A DNA stretch of 64,000 nucleotides from Spirochaetia bacterium (GTDB taxonomy: Bacteria > Spirochaetota > Leptospiria > Leptospirales > Leptonemataceae), in contig VFLI01000003.1 in NCBI GenBank assembly GCA_009885105.1, forward strand, positions 26,723 to 90,722, read 5' to 3'. The position numbers and the translations under genes are program-made. Below the pieces are notes generated by a model. That model did not search any database. It saw nothing but the letters and a program-made list of their open reading frames with translations, and was not told where the DNA came from. This document shows, in pieces, positions 35,332 through 44,569 of this stretch. Within the stretch, counting starts at the first letter, position 1; every line of letters starts with the position of its first letter.

Positions 35332-36500
35332 AGAAACAGAACAGCAAAAAAGTTTCCGGCGCTTCTGCTCAGTTTAAAAAATTTCCGGTGCTCATCGCGG
35401 CCGGTGAGCCTTCCGGCGATCTTCTCGGCGGAGATCTTGTCAGCGCCATGAACCGGCTGGGATTCAAATATTTTTTTGGAACCGGCGGAGAGTCTATGCG
35501 AGAGGCCGGAGTGAAAATTATTCACGATGTGAATGAAATGGCCGTGATGGGATTTGTGGAGGCGGTCAAGGCATACAGACGTCTGAAGCGTCTTGCAAAA
35601 CAGCTGACGGATATGGCCGTTGAGTCCCGGACAAAAGTTGCGATATTGATCGATTATCCGGGCTTCAATCTGGCGCTGGCGAAGATGCTGCACGGCCGCG
35701 GGATACGTGTCGTATTTCTTGTCAGTCCGCAGATATGGGCCTGGCATTACAGCCGGATAGAAAAAATCCGCGCCAGTGTCGATCTGATGCTGCCGCTTTT
35801 CGCATTTGAAGAAGAAATCTATTTAAAAGAAAATATCCAGGCTAAATGCGTGGGTCATCCGCTCGTCCAGAGAATTCCCAAAAAACTGCGTGAAGAGGCT
35901 CCCGTTCCGTTCTCCAGAAAAAAGACGATCGCGCTTCTTCCGGGCAGCCGCATGTCAGAAGTTTCGCGGCTTCTTTCTCCGATTCTGGAATCGGCGAGGC
36001 TGATCCACGAGCGCTTTCCCAATGTTCGTTTTCTTCTGGCCGGGTATCCTCCTCTGGAAGGCTTCATCAAACACAATCTGAAGCGGTATTCGGACCTGCC
36101 GATCGAGTATATCGACGGCCGGTCTCTTAGAGTTATGGAGGCCAGCGACCTTGTGATTCTCGCATCCGGCACGGCAACTCTGGAGACGGCCTGGTTCACA
36201 AAACCGATGATCATAGTTTACAGGACGGGCTGGATCAATCTCCTGCTGGCAGCGGCGCTGATGCGCACCCGATTTGTAGGCATGGTGAATTTACTTGCTA
36301 AAAAACAGGTGGCCATCGAGCTGTTGCAGACGGAAGTCACGGGCGAAAATATATGCAGAGAAGCGGAGAAGATTCTGACGGACGACGGATACCGTCGGGG
36401 CATTGTTGATGAACTGGAAAATGTAAAACGACAGCTGGGCCGCGGACATCCCGCTGATAAAGCGGCTCGATATATAACGGAATTTACTGATAAAATATAG
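35328..36500 (+). CDS. lpxB: Lipid-A-disaccharide synthase LpxB
   Basis: 390 residues of the GT19 family. It joins lipid X, the product of LpxI, to UDP-diacylglucosamine to make the lipid A disaccharide at the inner membrane. AAGEPSGDLLGGDLV, GTGGESMREAG, IDYPGFNLALAK, SPQIWAWH and ALLPGSRMSEV are all LpxB signatures. The ATG overlaps the lpxI stop. The argF start lies 3 bases after the stop. Confidence 0.96.
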   Translation: MKKQNSKKVSGASAQFKKFPVLIAAGEPSGDLLGGDLVSAMNRLGFKYFFGTGGESMREAGVKIIHDVNEMAVMGFVEAVKAYRRLKRLAKQLTDMAVESRTKVAILIDYPGFNLALAKMLHGRGIRVVFLVSPQIWAWHYSRIEKIRASVDLMLPLFAFEEEIYLKENIQAKCVGHPLVQRIPKKLREEAPVPFSRKKTIALLPGSRMSEVSRLLSPILESARLIHERFPNVRFLLAGYPPLEGFIKHNLKRYSDLPIEYIDGRSLRVMEASDLVILASGTATLETAWFTKPMIIVYRTGWINLLLAAALMRTRFVGMVNLLAKKQVAIELLQTEVTGENICREAEKILTDDGYRRGIVDELENVKRQLGRGHPADKAARYITEFTDKI

Positions 36501-36503
36501 AAA

Positions 36504-37412
36504 ATGAGACATTTACTTTCCATACGAAACCTGACTGAAACTGAATTTTTCCGCCTTCTGGAAAGAGGAAAGGTTCATCGAAGAAATCGGATGCTGCATC
36601 CCGCAGCGCTGGCCGGAAAAAAAGTCGCTCTGCTGTTCGAAAAATCGTCCACAAGAACCAGACTGTCCTTCACCGTTGCTGTCTACGAACTGGGCGGTAT
36701 GGCCATACCTCTGGAAACCCAGATGCTGCAGATGGGACGCGGGGAAAGCATTGAGGATACCACGGAAGTCATGGCAAGATATGTCGACGCTGTGATGCTA
36801 CGGGCCCGCCATCATTCGACGCTCGAAAAAATGGCCGCCATGAACCGGATTCCCGTCATAAACGGACTTTCCGACGCCTATCATCCCTGCCAGGCGCTTG
36901 CTGATTTTATGACTGTGGAGCAGTACGGTCTGAGTGTTCGCGGCGGACTCAGACTGGCTTTTGTGGGTGAGCCCAACAATGTTTTTAATTCACTGGCGCT
37001 CGGGTCGATTTATGCGAAGGCGCAGATTCGTATAGCCACCCCGCCCGGGTATCCGGTGCGGCCTGACGTGCTTTCTCTGTTGAGAGAAAACGGCATCAGT
37101 CTGGAAATCTTCACGGATCCTGTCGAAGCGGTGAAAGGCGCTCAGGTGGTCTACACGGATGTCTGGGTTTCCATGGGGCAGGAGCAGGAAGAGCAGGAAA
37201 GAAAAAAAGCTTTTTCGCCGTACTGCGTGAGCGAATCACTTCTGAAACATGCGGCGGACGAGCACATCGTTCTGCACTGTCTCCCGGCTCATCGCGGCGA
37301 AGAAATCACGGCGGGGGTTATGGACCGCTACCGGGATCCGATTTTCAATCAGGCGGAGAACCGGCTGCATATCCAGAAAGCTATCCTCGAGTGGATATTC
37401 AATCTTCAGTAA
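36504..37412 (+). CDS. argF: Ornithine carbamoyltransferase
   Basis: 302 residues; makes citrulline from ornithine and carbamoyl phosphate in arginine synthesis. The carbamoyl phosphate motif SSTRTR is at 48-53. HPCQALAD and HCLPAHRGEE, which carries the ornithine-site Cys, follow at the usual spacing. The nucleotide-like loop reads GEPNNVFNSL. It begins 3 bases after lpxB although the pathways are unrelated, so expression may be coupled by position only. Confidence 0.95.
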   Translation: MRHLLSIRNLTETEFFRLLERGKVHRRNRMLHPAALAGKKVALLFEKSSTRTRLSFTVAVYELGGMAIPLETQMLQMGRGESIEDTTEVMARYVDAVMLRARHHSTLEKMAAMNRIPVINGLSDAYHPCQALADFMTVEQYGLSVRGGLRLAFVGEPNNVFNSLALGSIYAKAQIRIATPPGYPVRPDVLSLLRENGISLEIFTDPVEAVKGAQVVYTDVWVSMGQEQEEQERKKAFSPYCVSESLLKHAADEHIVLHCLPAHRGEEITAGVMDRYRDPIFNQAENRLHIQKAILEWIFNLQ

Positions 37413-37539
37413 TACCCTGAAATTCAGGCGACAGAGCGGGCGCTCCTCAGCAGAGTGACGAGTAAAATCAAGAAGGCTCTGGGCGATAATCCAGGCAGCC
37501 AAAAATTCTGACTCTGCGCGTAGGAAATAAGTTTAAAAA

Positions 37540-39576
37540 ATGAAAAAAAATACACGTATCCACGGTAATTTATTTCTAGTGGCAATTCTATTCATGTCAA
37601 TCATGCCGTTTCCGGGGTGCAGCTCAGCATCGGAAAAACAGAACCGGGAGGCGATCATAAAAACCTCTCAGGCATTTTTTGCGAATCAGAATACAAAACT
37701 CAGAGATCTACCCTTGCCCGGAATTTTTCTGAAAGACGCTGTGTTCTCCCCTGATGGGCGGTTTGTCGCCGGACATTACTGGAAACATGACGCGGACAGA
37801 GGGCCGGCCACCGTGGAAGATCGGCGAAGACTGGAGGCGGCATCTATTTATGTCTGGGAAGTTGCAACCGGACGCAGACTCTTTGAATTAAAGCCGATGG
37901 TGAAACGAGGCTTCACAGCGGAACTTGAGTTTTCTCAGGATGGAAAATATCTTCTGAGTGAACATGATGTCTACCAGACGATTGAAGGCGGACCAGGCGG
38001 AGGCAATCGATACGAGGCCAGGCTCTGGGATATGTCGAACGGACGGCTCATTCGCGAAGTGGGAGCGATTCCCGATTATGCGCCGCCTTATCGATATGGC
38101 CACAATGGTCCGGCCCATTTCCTCGAAGACGGTCAGCGTATCATCTATGTGACATCATATCTGGATTATCCAAACAATAGTTATGAACTCACCATTGAAG
38201 ACCTCATCACCGGAAAAAAATTGAAGTCTTTCAGTGTTCCGCATTGTCTTTATTTTCGAGCCGAGCAGATATCTCCTGATAACAGGTCAGTTGCATTCTT
38301 ACCCAGAGAAATACCTGCCGTTGTTTCTGTATTCGATCTTCAAACCGGTCAATTAAAATTTAAGCAGGAAATCAGCCATAACTCGACCTATCAGGAGAAT
38401 TATCGTGTCATATTTTCTCCGGATAACGGCGCTGTTTATGGAATGGCGGCGGGGGGTGGAAATTCTAATGCAGCCGTGACAGAGATGAATGCAATTACGG
38501 GCGAAATTGCAGGCATCCTGCAAGGTGAAATCGACCCCAACAATCCAATGACAAAGACTTATTTCGAGGAAGTCTTTTTTAATAGTAGAGATAAAAAACT
38601 TATCGCCCAGGGTTGGGGAATTTACACGTCCTGGGAGCTGAATGGCGGCAGAACCATGAATGTTTGGCGTGTGGAAAAAGGTAATAATGGTCTGATAGAG
38701 ACAGGGCCTCACAGCCATTCCAGAGACGGAGTTTATTCAATAGCATCGAATGACGCTGAATTGTGTTCAACGCCAGGCGCTTCGTGCAAAAGATTTCAGT
38801 TACTGGAAATTGATCGCCAGGTGATCCTCCACAGTTTTCCAGTGGAACCTCTTCCTCTGACGGTAATACATGAGGTAAGGAAAATTTCTCCCGACGCCAG
38901 GTATATTTTAGCCACCAATCCTGCCGGCGGATTGTCTCTCTGGCCCTCGCCGTTTACGACGCAGAGAGAAGTGCGCGGCAAAGTCTTAGACGCACAGACG
39001 AATGAGCCCATCCGCTCCGCAGAAATACTTGTATATTATAGAGGAGATTTTGAAGGAGCAAATCCAATTCGTCAGAGATCGGACGAAAGGGGTGAATTCA
39101 ATTTCACTCTGCCGGATATTGATTTTGAGGTCACGTTCAAGGCCGGCGGGTATGCATTCGAGACCGTCTTTTTTGGACAGTATCAGGAATGGCCGAATTC
39201 GGCCAGGGAGATCAAACTCACACAACTGAAACAGGGAAATCGCTTTGTTGTGCGCAATATTCTGTTTGATCTGAATAAAAGCACACTGCGCCCTGAATCT
39301 AAAAAAGAACTTCTGAGAGCGGCTGCTCTGCTTCTTGATAACAGTGGCATTATGGTCGAGATTCGAGGCCATACTGATAATACAGGAAACGACGCTGGAA
39401 ATGAAAAACTGTCTCTGGACCGGGCCGATGCTGTAAGAAATTTTCTTGTGCAACTGAACGTGCCCGCAGATCGAATGTCTGCAACGGGAGCCGGCTCTAA
39501 AGAGCCGATCGGTTTGAATTCGACGGACGAAGGCCGTGCAATGAATCGAAGAATTGAATTCTGGATAAAGCAGTGA
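37540..39576 (+). CDS. Lipoprotein with beta-propeller, CarboxypepD_reg-like and OmpA domains
   Basis: 678 residues. A lipoprotein signal ends in PFPGC (Cys27). Residues 60-480 look like a WD40-type propeller (VFSPDGRFVAGHYW, LEFSQDGKYLLSEHD, KISPDARYILATN). Residues 480-560 form a CarboxypepD_reg-like beta sandwich (VRGKVLDAQTNEPIRSAEI). The last 110 residues are an OmpA C-terminal domain (ILFDLNKSTLRPESKKEL, EIRGHTDNTGNDAGNEKLS, MNRRIEFWI), which binds peptidoglycan. It should tie the outer membrane to the cell wall. Codon choice looks somewhat more AT-rich than in its neighbours. Confidence 0.85.
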   Translation: MKKNTRIHGNLFLVAILFMSIMPFPGCSSASEKQNREAIIKTSQAFFANQNTKLRDLPLPGIFLKDAVFSPDGRFVAGHYWKHDADRGPATVEDRRRLEAASIYVWEVATGRRLFELKPMVKRGFTAELEFSQDGKYLLSEHDVYQTIEGGPGGGNRYEARLWDMSNGRLIREVGAIPDYAPPYRYGHNGPAHFLEDGQRIIYVTSYLDYPNNSYELTIEDLITGKKLKSFSVPHCLYFRAEQISPDNRSVAFLPREIPAVVSVFDLQTGQLKFKQEISHNSTYQENYRVIFSPDNGAVYGMAAGGGNSNAAVTEMNAITGEIAGILQGEIDPNNPMTKTYFEEVFFNSRDKKLIAQGWGIYTSWELNGGRTMNVWRVEKGNNGLIETGPHSHSRDGVYSIASNDAELCSTPGASCKRFQLLEIDRQVILHSFPVEPLPLTVIHEVRKISPDARYILATNPAGGLSLWPSPFTTQREVRGKVLDAQTNEPIRSAEILVYYRGDFEGANPIRQRSDERGEFNFTLPDIDFEVTFKAGGYAFETVFFGQYQEWPNSAREIKLTQLKQGNRFVVRNILFDLNKSTLRPESKKELLRAAALLLDNSGIMVEIRGHTDNTGNDAGNEKLSLDRADAVRNFLVQLNVPADRMSATGAGSKEPIGLNSTDEGRAMNRRIEFWIKQ

Positions 39577-39589
39577 GGTGGCAATTCCT

Positions 39590-39640
39590 CTCCGATTTCT
39601 TTTCATCTCAGCGGCCTCCGCGCTCTCTGCGTGAAAATTA
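39590..39640. repeat. Short intergenic repeat of the CTCTGCG type
   Basis: The gap after the OmpA gene contains CTCAGCGGCCTCCGCG and CTCTCTGCGTGA. Such strings built on GCG and CTCTGCG recur between genes in many unrelated bacterial genomes. Only one copy is seen in this window, so the call rests on recognition of the motif. Confidence 0.4.
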
Positions 39641-41200
39641 TCCTCCCAGAAACTTCTTTATCAACCCCGCAAAATCATCCGCAGACGGCTGCACGGCCTG
39701 AGACGCAGAGCTGCTGTGCAAAAACAGCGCGGCCTCAATTGCCTTTGACATTGGAATCGACTCTTCTCTTTTCCGGCTGAGCACGGCCAGCAGTATACCT
39801 GTCAGGCAGTCTCCGCTTCCTGCCGTTGCAAGAGAAGCAACAGGCCGGCTCTGGACCAGAAACCGCCGTTTCTCCGATGCAGGACAGATGAGCGCGCTTA
39901 CGGCGTCTTTGATCAGCACACAACAGCCGAATTTTTCCTGAAGCGCGGCGGCGGCAAACAATGAATCGACGCAGTCGACCGGTTTTCCCCCGAGTTTTTT
40001 CCATTCCCCGGAATGCGGCGTGATTACAGTGCGGACCCTCAAAGCGTCAGGATAGGATTCATCCTGAATGAGCTCCAGCCCGCCCGCATCGAGTATGACA
40101 TACATTTCCGGGCGGCGAAGCGTCAGATTTTTCAGGAAATTAAGAATATCGCTTCTGTATTTTTTGAGATCGTCTTCAGAAAGTCCGTTTCCTATGGCGA
40201 TGGCTGCCGGTGAAATATCGGAAATCGCGCCCGACTCAAAACTCGTAGCCATCAGAGAATTCTTCTTAATGGTAATCATCTCCCGGGACTTTTCTGCAGG
40301 AACAAACGCATGCAGTATCCCGCCTCCCGCGGCGAAAAAGCAGTCAGCGCCAAGAAGACAGGCGCCCTCCATCCCTCTCGAGCCGCCGACAATCAGTCCA
40401 TGTCCAGCCAGATACTTATGCGAAACGGGCGATTTTAAAAAATATCCGCGGGAAAAATCTTCATCCAGAAGCCGCGCGGCGCTTATGAATTTCGAATCCG
40501 GATAGAATCCAATCGGAAATGAAAAATGCCGGCTGTATGCGGCCAGGTCGGGGTGCAGACGCACTGCCAGTTTGAAATCGCCGTAGCTGTGAATCTCGTC
40601 CGGCGCGGAAAAATATTCCGGTTTATGCCCGTGAGATTGACCCGGCGGAACGAATCGAACCAGACCGTTCTCGGCGATTCCGGCCGGCACATCCAGGGAA
40701 ATGTAAGCAGGATGATCTTCGCGTGATCGAACCTCTCGAATATTATTCAGAATAGAGACCACCAGTTCCGACAGCGGAGCTTTCTGTCCTGTGCCCAGCA
40801 GCGCTTCTATCAGCAGATCTTCCGCGCCTGCTTCAGATGAATCAAAATTGGAAGCTTCAAAAAATGCCGCACCCAGGACCTCAAGATGTTTTTCATAAAA
40901 TACCGCAGTGTCTGTTTTACTTCTTCCCGTGCGGTATATTTTTATTCTGCGAAACAGATCCGGATTGTGCCCGGCGGCCATGTAGGCCAGCGCCAGGCCG
41001 TCGCCGCCGTTGTTTCCGGCGCCGCAAAAAATAAAAACAGACCCTTTGCTGAGGATGAAGGCGCCGGAAGTTAACCGCAGATAAGAGGAAAGCGCCGCCT
41101 GGCCCATGAGCTGCACAGCGGTGAATCCTTTTTCAATCGAGATACTGTCCGCTCTGCGGCTGTCTTCATAAAGATACAGATCGAGGTTATTTCCATTCAT
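39638..41200 (-). CDS. nnr: Bifunctional NAD(P)H-hydrate repair enzyme (epimerase and dehydratase)
   Basis: 520 residues that repair hydrated NADH and NADPH. The N-terminal YjeF-type epimerase domain (about 1-215) has GAGNNGGDGLAL and LDVPAGI. The C-terminal dehydratase domain (about 240-515), with a ribokinase-like fold, has VGGSRGMEGACLLG, TPHSGEW and AGSGDCLTGIL, the last binding the nucleotide and the phosphate donor. The fused form is usual in bacteria. Its start overlaps the end of the upstream lipoprotein gene by 14 bases, so the two form one transcript. Confidence 0.93.
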   Translation of the reverse strand: MNGNNLDLYLYEDSRRADSISIEKGFTAVQLMGQAALSSYLRLTSGAFILSKGSVFIFCGAGNNGGDGLALAYMAAGHNPDLFRRIKIYRTGRSKTDTAVFYEKHLEVLGAAFFEASNFDSSEAGAEDLLIEALLGTGQKAPLSELVVSILNNIREVRSREDHPAYISLDVPAGIAENGLVRFVPPGQSHGHKPEYFSAPDEIHSYGDFKLAVRLHPDLAAYSRHFSFPIGFYPDSKFISAARLLDEDFSRGYFLKSPVSHKYLAGHGLIVGGSRGMEGACLLGADCFFAAGGGILHAFVPAEKSREMITIKKNSLMATSFESGAISDISPAAIAIGNGLSEDDLKKYRSDILNFLKNLTLRRPEMYVILDAGGLELIQDESYPDALRVRTVITPHSGEWKKLGGKPVDCVDSLFAAAALQEKFGCCVLIKDAVSALICPASEKRRFLVQSRPVASLATAGSGDCLTGILLAVLSRKREESIPMSKAIEAALFLHSSSASQAVQPSADDFAGLIKKFLGG

Positions 41201-42350
41201 ACAACTCGTATTTGCCCCGGAACAGGCGCGATGTATAGATTCTGCCCTGCAGAGTCAGATAGGGTTCTCTCCAGGAAGAGCGAATATCCGGAAAAACAAC
41301 GAGTCTGTTATTGAGATATTCCCCGCCCGGATTGTAAATTTTAAATAGAATGCCGCTGCCTTCTTCTTCCGTATGTGTGAGATAAAACCCGCCGTCCGGT
41401 CTCGTCCAGGAAAAAAAATCGTCCGGATCTTCTATGTTCAGCAGTTCCGTCGACTGGTCGTTCTCGTCGATTCTGAATATTTTGCGGTATTCCAGGTTGT
41501 AGCCGGTCTTATCCCGGAAGGCGGCCGATACGATGAAAAACTTCGCGGCGGCGTCCGGCACGATATCCTCCACCTGCACGAGGTATTTCTTTTTCTCCTG
41601 ATCCGTTCCCGGCGCCAGTCCTGTAATGCTCTTCATTTTCTTTCCATTGCGAAAAACGGACAGCGTCAACTCCGGCGATTTATGAAGCACAAACAGCAGT
41701 CCTTCCTCCGCCGCGTCCATTCTTATGATCAGGCCGAAATTTTCCGAGTTGTATCCATTCTGGCCTATATATCCGAGAATTTCATCCTGATCGTTTAAGT
41801 GAACGATCTGAGAAGGCGTAACTTCTCCGGTATGCGAAACCTGTCCGGTCTGCCTTTCCTCGGGAGACAAAGCGATTTCGTTGGCCGCTGGCTTTACGTC
41901 AGTGTGCAGCTGAATATAAATATTCTCATCTTCATCTGTTGCCGCCCAGCCCGGTGTGCCGGCTCGAATTTTTACAAACTTGATATCTTCATGCGGAGCT
42001 GGATTTACATTTCCGAATATTTTTAAGGGACGCGTTGAACCTCTCGAAAAAACTCGAACAAGACTCCGGGCCGGGTCCGTGACATACAGGTAGGTGCCGT
42101 CTGTTACTGGCTTTACAGGAAAATTATAAACGACTCTCCCGTTCTGAAGAGCCTGCACAGTCTGTTCGAGATTCGGTTCGTCAGGGAGTTTGATAGGTAT
42201 TGAAAAAAGCGGCGTCGGCTGCAATTCTTCAATACGGAAACGGGCGCATCCGGCGGATTGAAGCGAAATGCCGGCCGCCATACAGAAAAAAAGCGCGGGG
42301 ATGAATCCGGAATGAAAATGAATGGGTGCTGTCTGTTGGGTATGGCGCAT
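41187..42350 (-). CDS. Predicted propeller-type lipoprotein, LIC_12708-like
   Basis: 387 residues. A hydrophobic N-terminal segment ends in LQSAGC, a good spirochaete lipobox (Cys about 35). The rest has repeated beta strands such as TYLYVTDPARSLVRVFSRG and DEILGYIGQNGYN, fitting a propeller. From memory, Leptospira has a lipoprotein of this kind next to rimP (LIC_12708 family); the same position here supports orthology, but I cannot confirm it. It is divergent from rimP and cotranscribed with the NAD(P)HX repair gene. Function is unknown. Confidence 0.65.
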   Translation of the reverse strand: MRHTQQTAPIHFHSGFIPALFFCMAAGISLQSAGCARFRIEELQPTPLFSIPIKLPDEPNLEQTVQALQNGRVVYNFPVKPVTDGTYLYVTDPARSLVRVFSRGSTRPLKIFGNVNPAPHEDIKFVKIRAGTPGWAATDEDENIYIQLHTDVKPAANEIALSPEERQTGQVSHTGEVTPSQIVHLNDQDEILGYIGQNGYNSENFGLIIRMDAAEEGLLFVLHKSPELTLSVFRNGKKMKSITGLAPGTDQEKKKYLVQVEDIVPDAAAKFFIVSAAFRDKTGYNLEYRKIFRIDENDQSTELLNIEDPDDFFSWTRPDGGFYLTHTEEEGSGILFKIYNPGGEYLNNRLVVFPDIRSSWREPYLTLQGRIYTSRLFRGKYELYEWK

Positions 42351-42493
42351 CTGGGTAAGAAATCCGAATCGCCCGGTTTTGGCGGGGAGTCAATGAAATA
42401 AAATATTGGAGCTGTCAAAAAAGCCCAAAATGACAAAATTGTTCATTATTTTAGACATCGTCCAGGGGAAAGGGGAATCGGCTGAAATATGAT

Positions 42494-42522
42494 TTGACGA
42501 TTTAACCGCATGCAATTTTACT
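42494..42522 (+). promoter_or_regulatory. Predicted promoter of the rimP-nusA-infB operon
   Basis: TTGACG at 42494-42499 and TTTACT at 42517-42522 are separated by 17 bases, close to the sigma-70 consensus. Transcription would begin near 42529, only a few bases before a terminator-like hairpin. Confidence 0.45.
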
Positions 42523-42533
42523 GACACTTGTAG

Positions 42534-42560
42534 GAGAGTGGGAAAACCCGCTCTTTTTTT
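42534..42560 (+). terminator. Terminator-like leader hairpin in front of rimP
   Basis: GAGTGGG at 42536-42542 pairs with CCCGCTC at 42547-42553 around an AAAA loop (one G-T pair), extended by A-T at the base, and is followed by seven T at 42554-42560. The rimP ATG starts six bases later. A similar GUGGG/CCCAC plus U-run hairpin is, as I recall, found ahead of rimP in many bacteria and thought to act as an attenuator. Confidence 0.7.
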
Positions 42561-42565
42561 ATAAT

Positions 42566-43186
42566 ATGGCATTATCATCGCTGATGGAGAAACCCGGCTC
42601 AATTGACATGGAGGGATTGGAAGAACTGGCAAACCAGGCTCTGGATCAAGGTATGGCGGTATACTCCGCGCACATCAGGAAAATGTCCCGTGGTTATCAT
42701 CTGGAAATCGAACTGGACGATATGAAGCATCCTCTGGGCGCCGTGAACGTGGAGCAGTGCGAAACATTCAGCGCCGCCTTTGTGCTGCTTCTGGATCGCG
42801 CGATTGCGGAAAAAAGCATCTCTGGAATTCCGGAGGATTTGACGCCGGAGAATTACTCTCTGCAGGTTTCTTCCGCCGGCGCAGAAAGAATCCTGAAGAG
42901 TCCGGCTGAAATTGAGAGATTCAAAGGAAAGCCTTTGAAAATAAAATTTGCCAGCGGAGACTTTCACAGCAGCGCACTCGGAGTTTTTCACTCATTCGCG
43001 GAAATTTCTGGACGCGAATCCATAGTATTTGAATTATTTATACCTGCAAGGCAGAGAAAAAATAAAAAGCGTCTCGATCCGTTTATCGCGGAGCGAAAAG
43101 CGCCGGCAGCAGAATCAAAGGCAAAACATTTGTTTTATTTATTTCTGGATGAAATATCCCAAATAAATTTATATCTGGATTTTTAA
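42566..43186 (+). CDS. rimP: Ribosome maturation factor RimP
   Basis: 206 residues; helps assemble the 30S subunit. RimP features are the N-terminal alpha-beta domain, YSLQVSSAGAERILKSPAEI (the usual LEVSSPGxxRPL motif, here with SAG for SPG), and the C-terminal SH3-like strand segment FKGKPLKIKFASG. The C-terminal 50 residues are longer and more basic than usual. The ATG at 42566 has no normal Shine-Dalgarno and sits right after a terminator-like hairpin; ATGs at 42584 and 42608 are alternatives with no better site. nusA starts one base after the stop. Confidence 0.9.
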   Translation: MALSSLMEKPGSIDMEGLEELANQALDQGMAVYSAHIRKMSRGYHLEIELDDMKHPLGAVNVEQCETFSAAFVLLLDRAIAEKSISGIPEDLTPENYSLQVSSAGAERILKSPAEIERFKGKPLKIKFASGDFHSSALGVFHSFAEISGRESIVFELFIPARQRKNKKRLDPFIAERKAPAAESKAKHLFYLFLDEISQINLYLDF

Positions 43187-43187
43187 T

Positions 43188-44549
43188 ATGGCAAAGTCTA
43201 CGAAAACAAGATCAGCAGCAGGGCCGGATTTAAAGGCATTTTTCGACTATATCAATGATGTATCGACAGAGAAAGGTCTGTCCAGAGATGAAGTTCTTGA
43301 GGTTGTGCGCAGCAGTCTGATCACCGCCTATCAGAAAAAATACGGACAGGACGCCGTTCTGGAAGTTATTCTCGATCGTGAAACTCCGGAAATCGCCGTT
43401 GTCTGGAAAAGAAATATCCTTGAGAATGTGATGCAGCCGTTTCTTGAGATTACTCTCGATGAAGCTCGTCAGATCGATCCGGATTCGGAAATAGGCGGCG
43501 TGGTCTCCATCAAAGAGAACCCTTTTGAATTCTCAAGAATCGGCGCGACCAATGTCCGGCAGATTCTGATGCAGCGGCTCAAAGAGCTTGAAAGAGAAAT
43601 CGTTTACAATGAATACAAGACTCGAGAAGGCGAATTGATCAACGGGTATTTTCTCCGGTGGCGTGACCGCGACATGATGTACGTGGATCTTGGCAAGGCG
43701 GAAGGAATGCTGCCGCGCCGAGAGCAGATTCCAAATGAAAAATTCCGCCCCGGAGATCGTGTTAAGGCAATTATCAAGTCTGTGGAGCTTCGCAGGGAGA
43801 AATCCAGGGAGCCCGGACCGTTTATCACGCTTTCGCGCGCATCCGGAGCATTTGTAAAAAAACTTTTTGAGCTCGAGATTCCTGAGATTTATGAAGGCGT
43901 TGTCGAGATTCTGGGTATTGCCAGGGCGGCCGGATATCGCACAAAAATTCTTGTTCGCTCAAACAGATCGGACGTCGATCCGGTCGGCGCGTGCGTCGGC
44001 ATTAAGGGAGTTCGAATTCAATCGATCGTGCGTGAACTTGGCAATGAAAGAATCGATATTGTGAACTTTTCAGATCAGCTTGCGGAATTTATCGGCAACG
44101 CTCTTTCTCCGGCCAAGGTCTCCGAGGTGAGAGTGGACCCGGCTGCGGGTGAAGCTCTTGTTATTGTGCCGGATGACAACTACAGTCTGGCGATCGGTGT
44201 TAACGGACAGAATGTCAAACTGGCCGCGCAGCTGACGGGAACCCGTCTGATTGTGAAGTCACAATCTCAGTTCAGCGCGGATATGTCTTCGCCGGAGGCC
44301 AGAGCTCAGCTGGAGCAGATCTTCAGTCCAAAACCGGTGAAGCCGGAGCTGGATTACACGCCTCTTTCGGAACTGCCGGGAATGACGGAAAGAGTTGTTG
44401 GACTTCTGGAAGAGAGTGGAATTAAAAGTGTTGAAGAACTGATTGAGATGGAGCCGCAGGAACTGGAAAAAATCAGCGGAATCGGGAAAACTACGGCAAG
44501 ACAGATTTTGAAAATAGTTTCCGAATCGGTGGAATTTGAAGAAGCTTAA
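43188..44549 (+). CDS. nusA: Transcription factor NusA
   Basis: 453 residues; binds RNA polymerase and nascent RNA to control pausing, termination and antitermination. An N-terminal domain (about 12-130), an S1 domain (about 135-200), two KH domains (about 230-350, with GACVGIKGVRIQSIVRELG and IGVNGQNVKLAAQLTG) and a C-terminal helix-hairpin-helix segment (about 395-450, LPGMTERVVGLLEESG and ISGIGKTTARQIL) are visible. It follows rimP by one base. NusA may regulate its own operon through the leader hairpin, as suspected elsewhere. Confidence 0.97.
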   Translation: MAKSTKTRSAAGPDLKAFFDYINDVSTEKGLSRDEVLEVVRSSLITAYQKKYGQDAVLEVILDRETPEIAVVWKRNILENVMQPFLEITLDEARQIDPDSEIGGVVSIKENPFEFSRIGATNVRQILMQRLKELEREIVYNEYKTREGELINGYFLRWRDRDMMYVDLGKAEGMLPRREQIPNEKFRPGDRVKAIIKSVELRREKSREPGPFITLSRASGAFVKKLFELEIPEIYEGVVEILGIARAAGYRTKILVRSNRSDVDPVGACVGIKGVRIQSIVRELGNERIDIVNFSDQLAEFIGNALSPAKVSEVRVDPAAGEALVIVPDDNYSLAIGVNGQNVKLAAQLTGTRLIVKSQSQFSADMSSPEARAQLEQIFSPKPVKPELDYTPLSELPGMTERVVGLLEESGIKSVEELIEMEPQELEKISGIGKTTARQILKIVSESVEFEEA

Positions 44550-44569
44550 CAGCAGGTTATTAAAAAATA

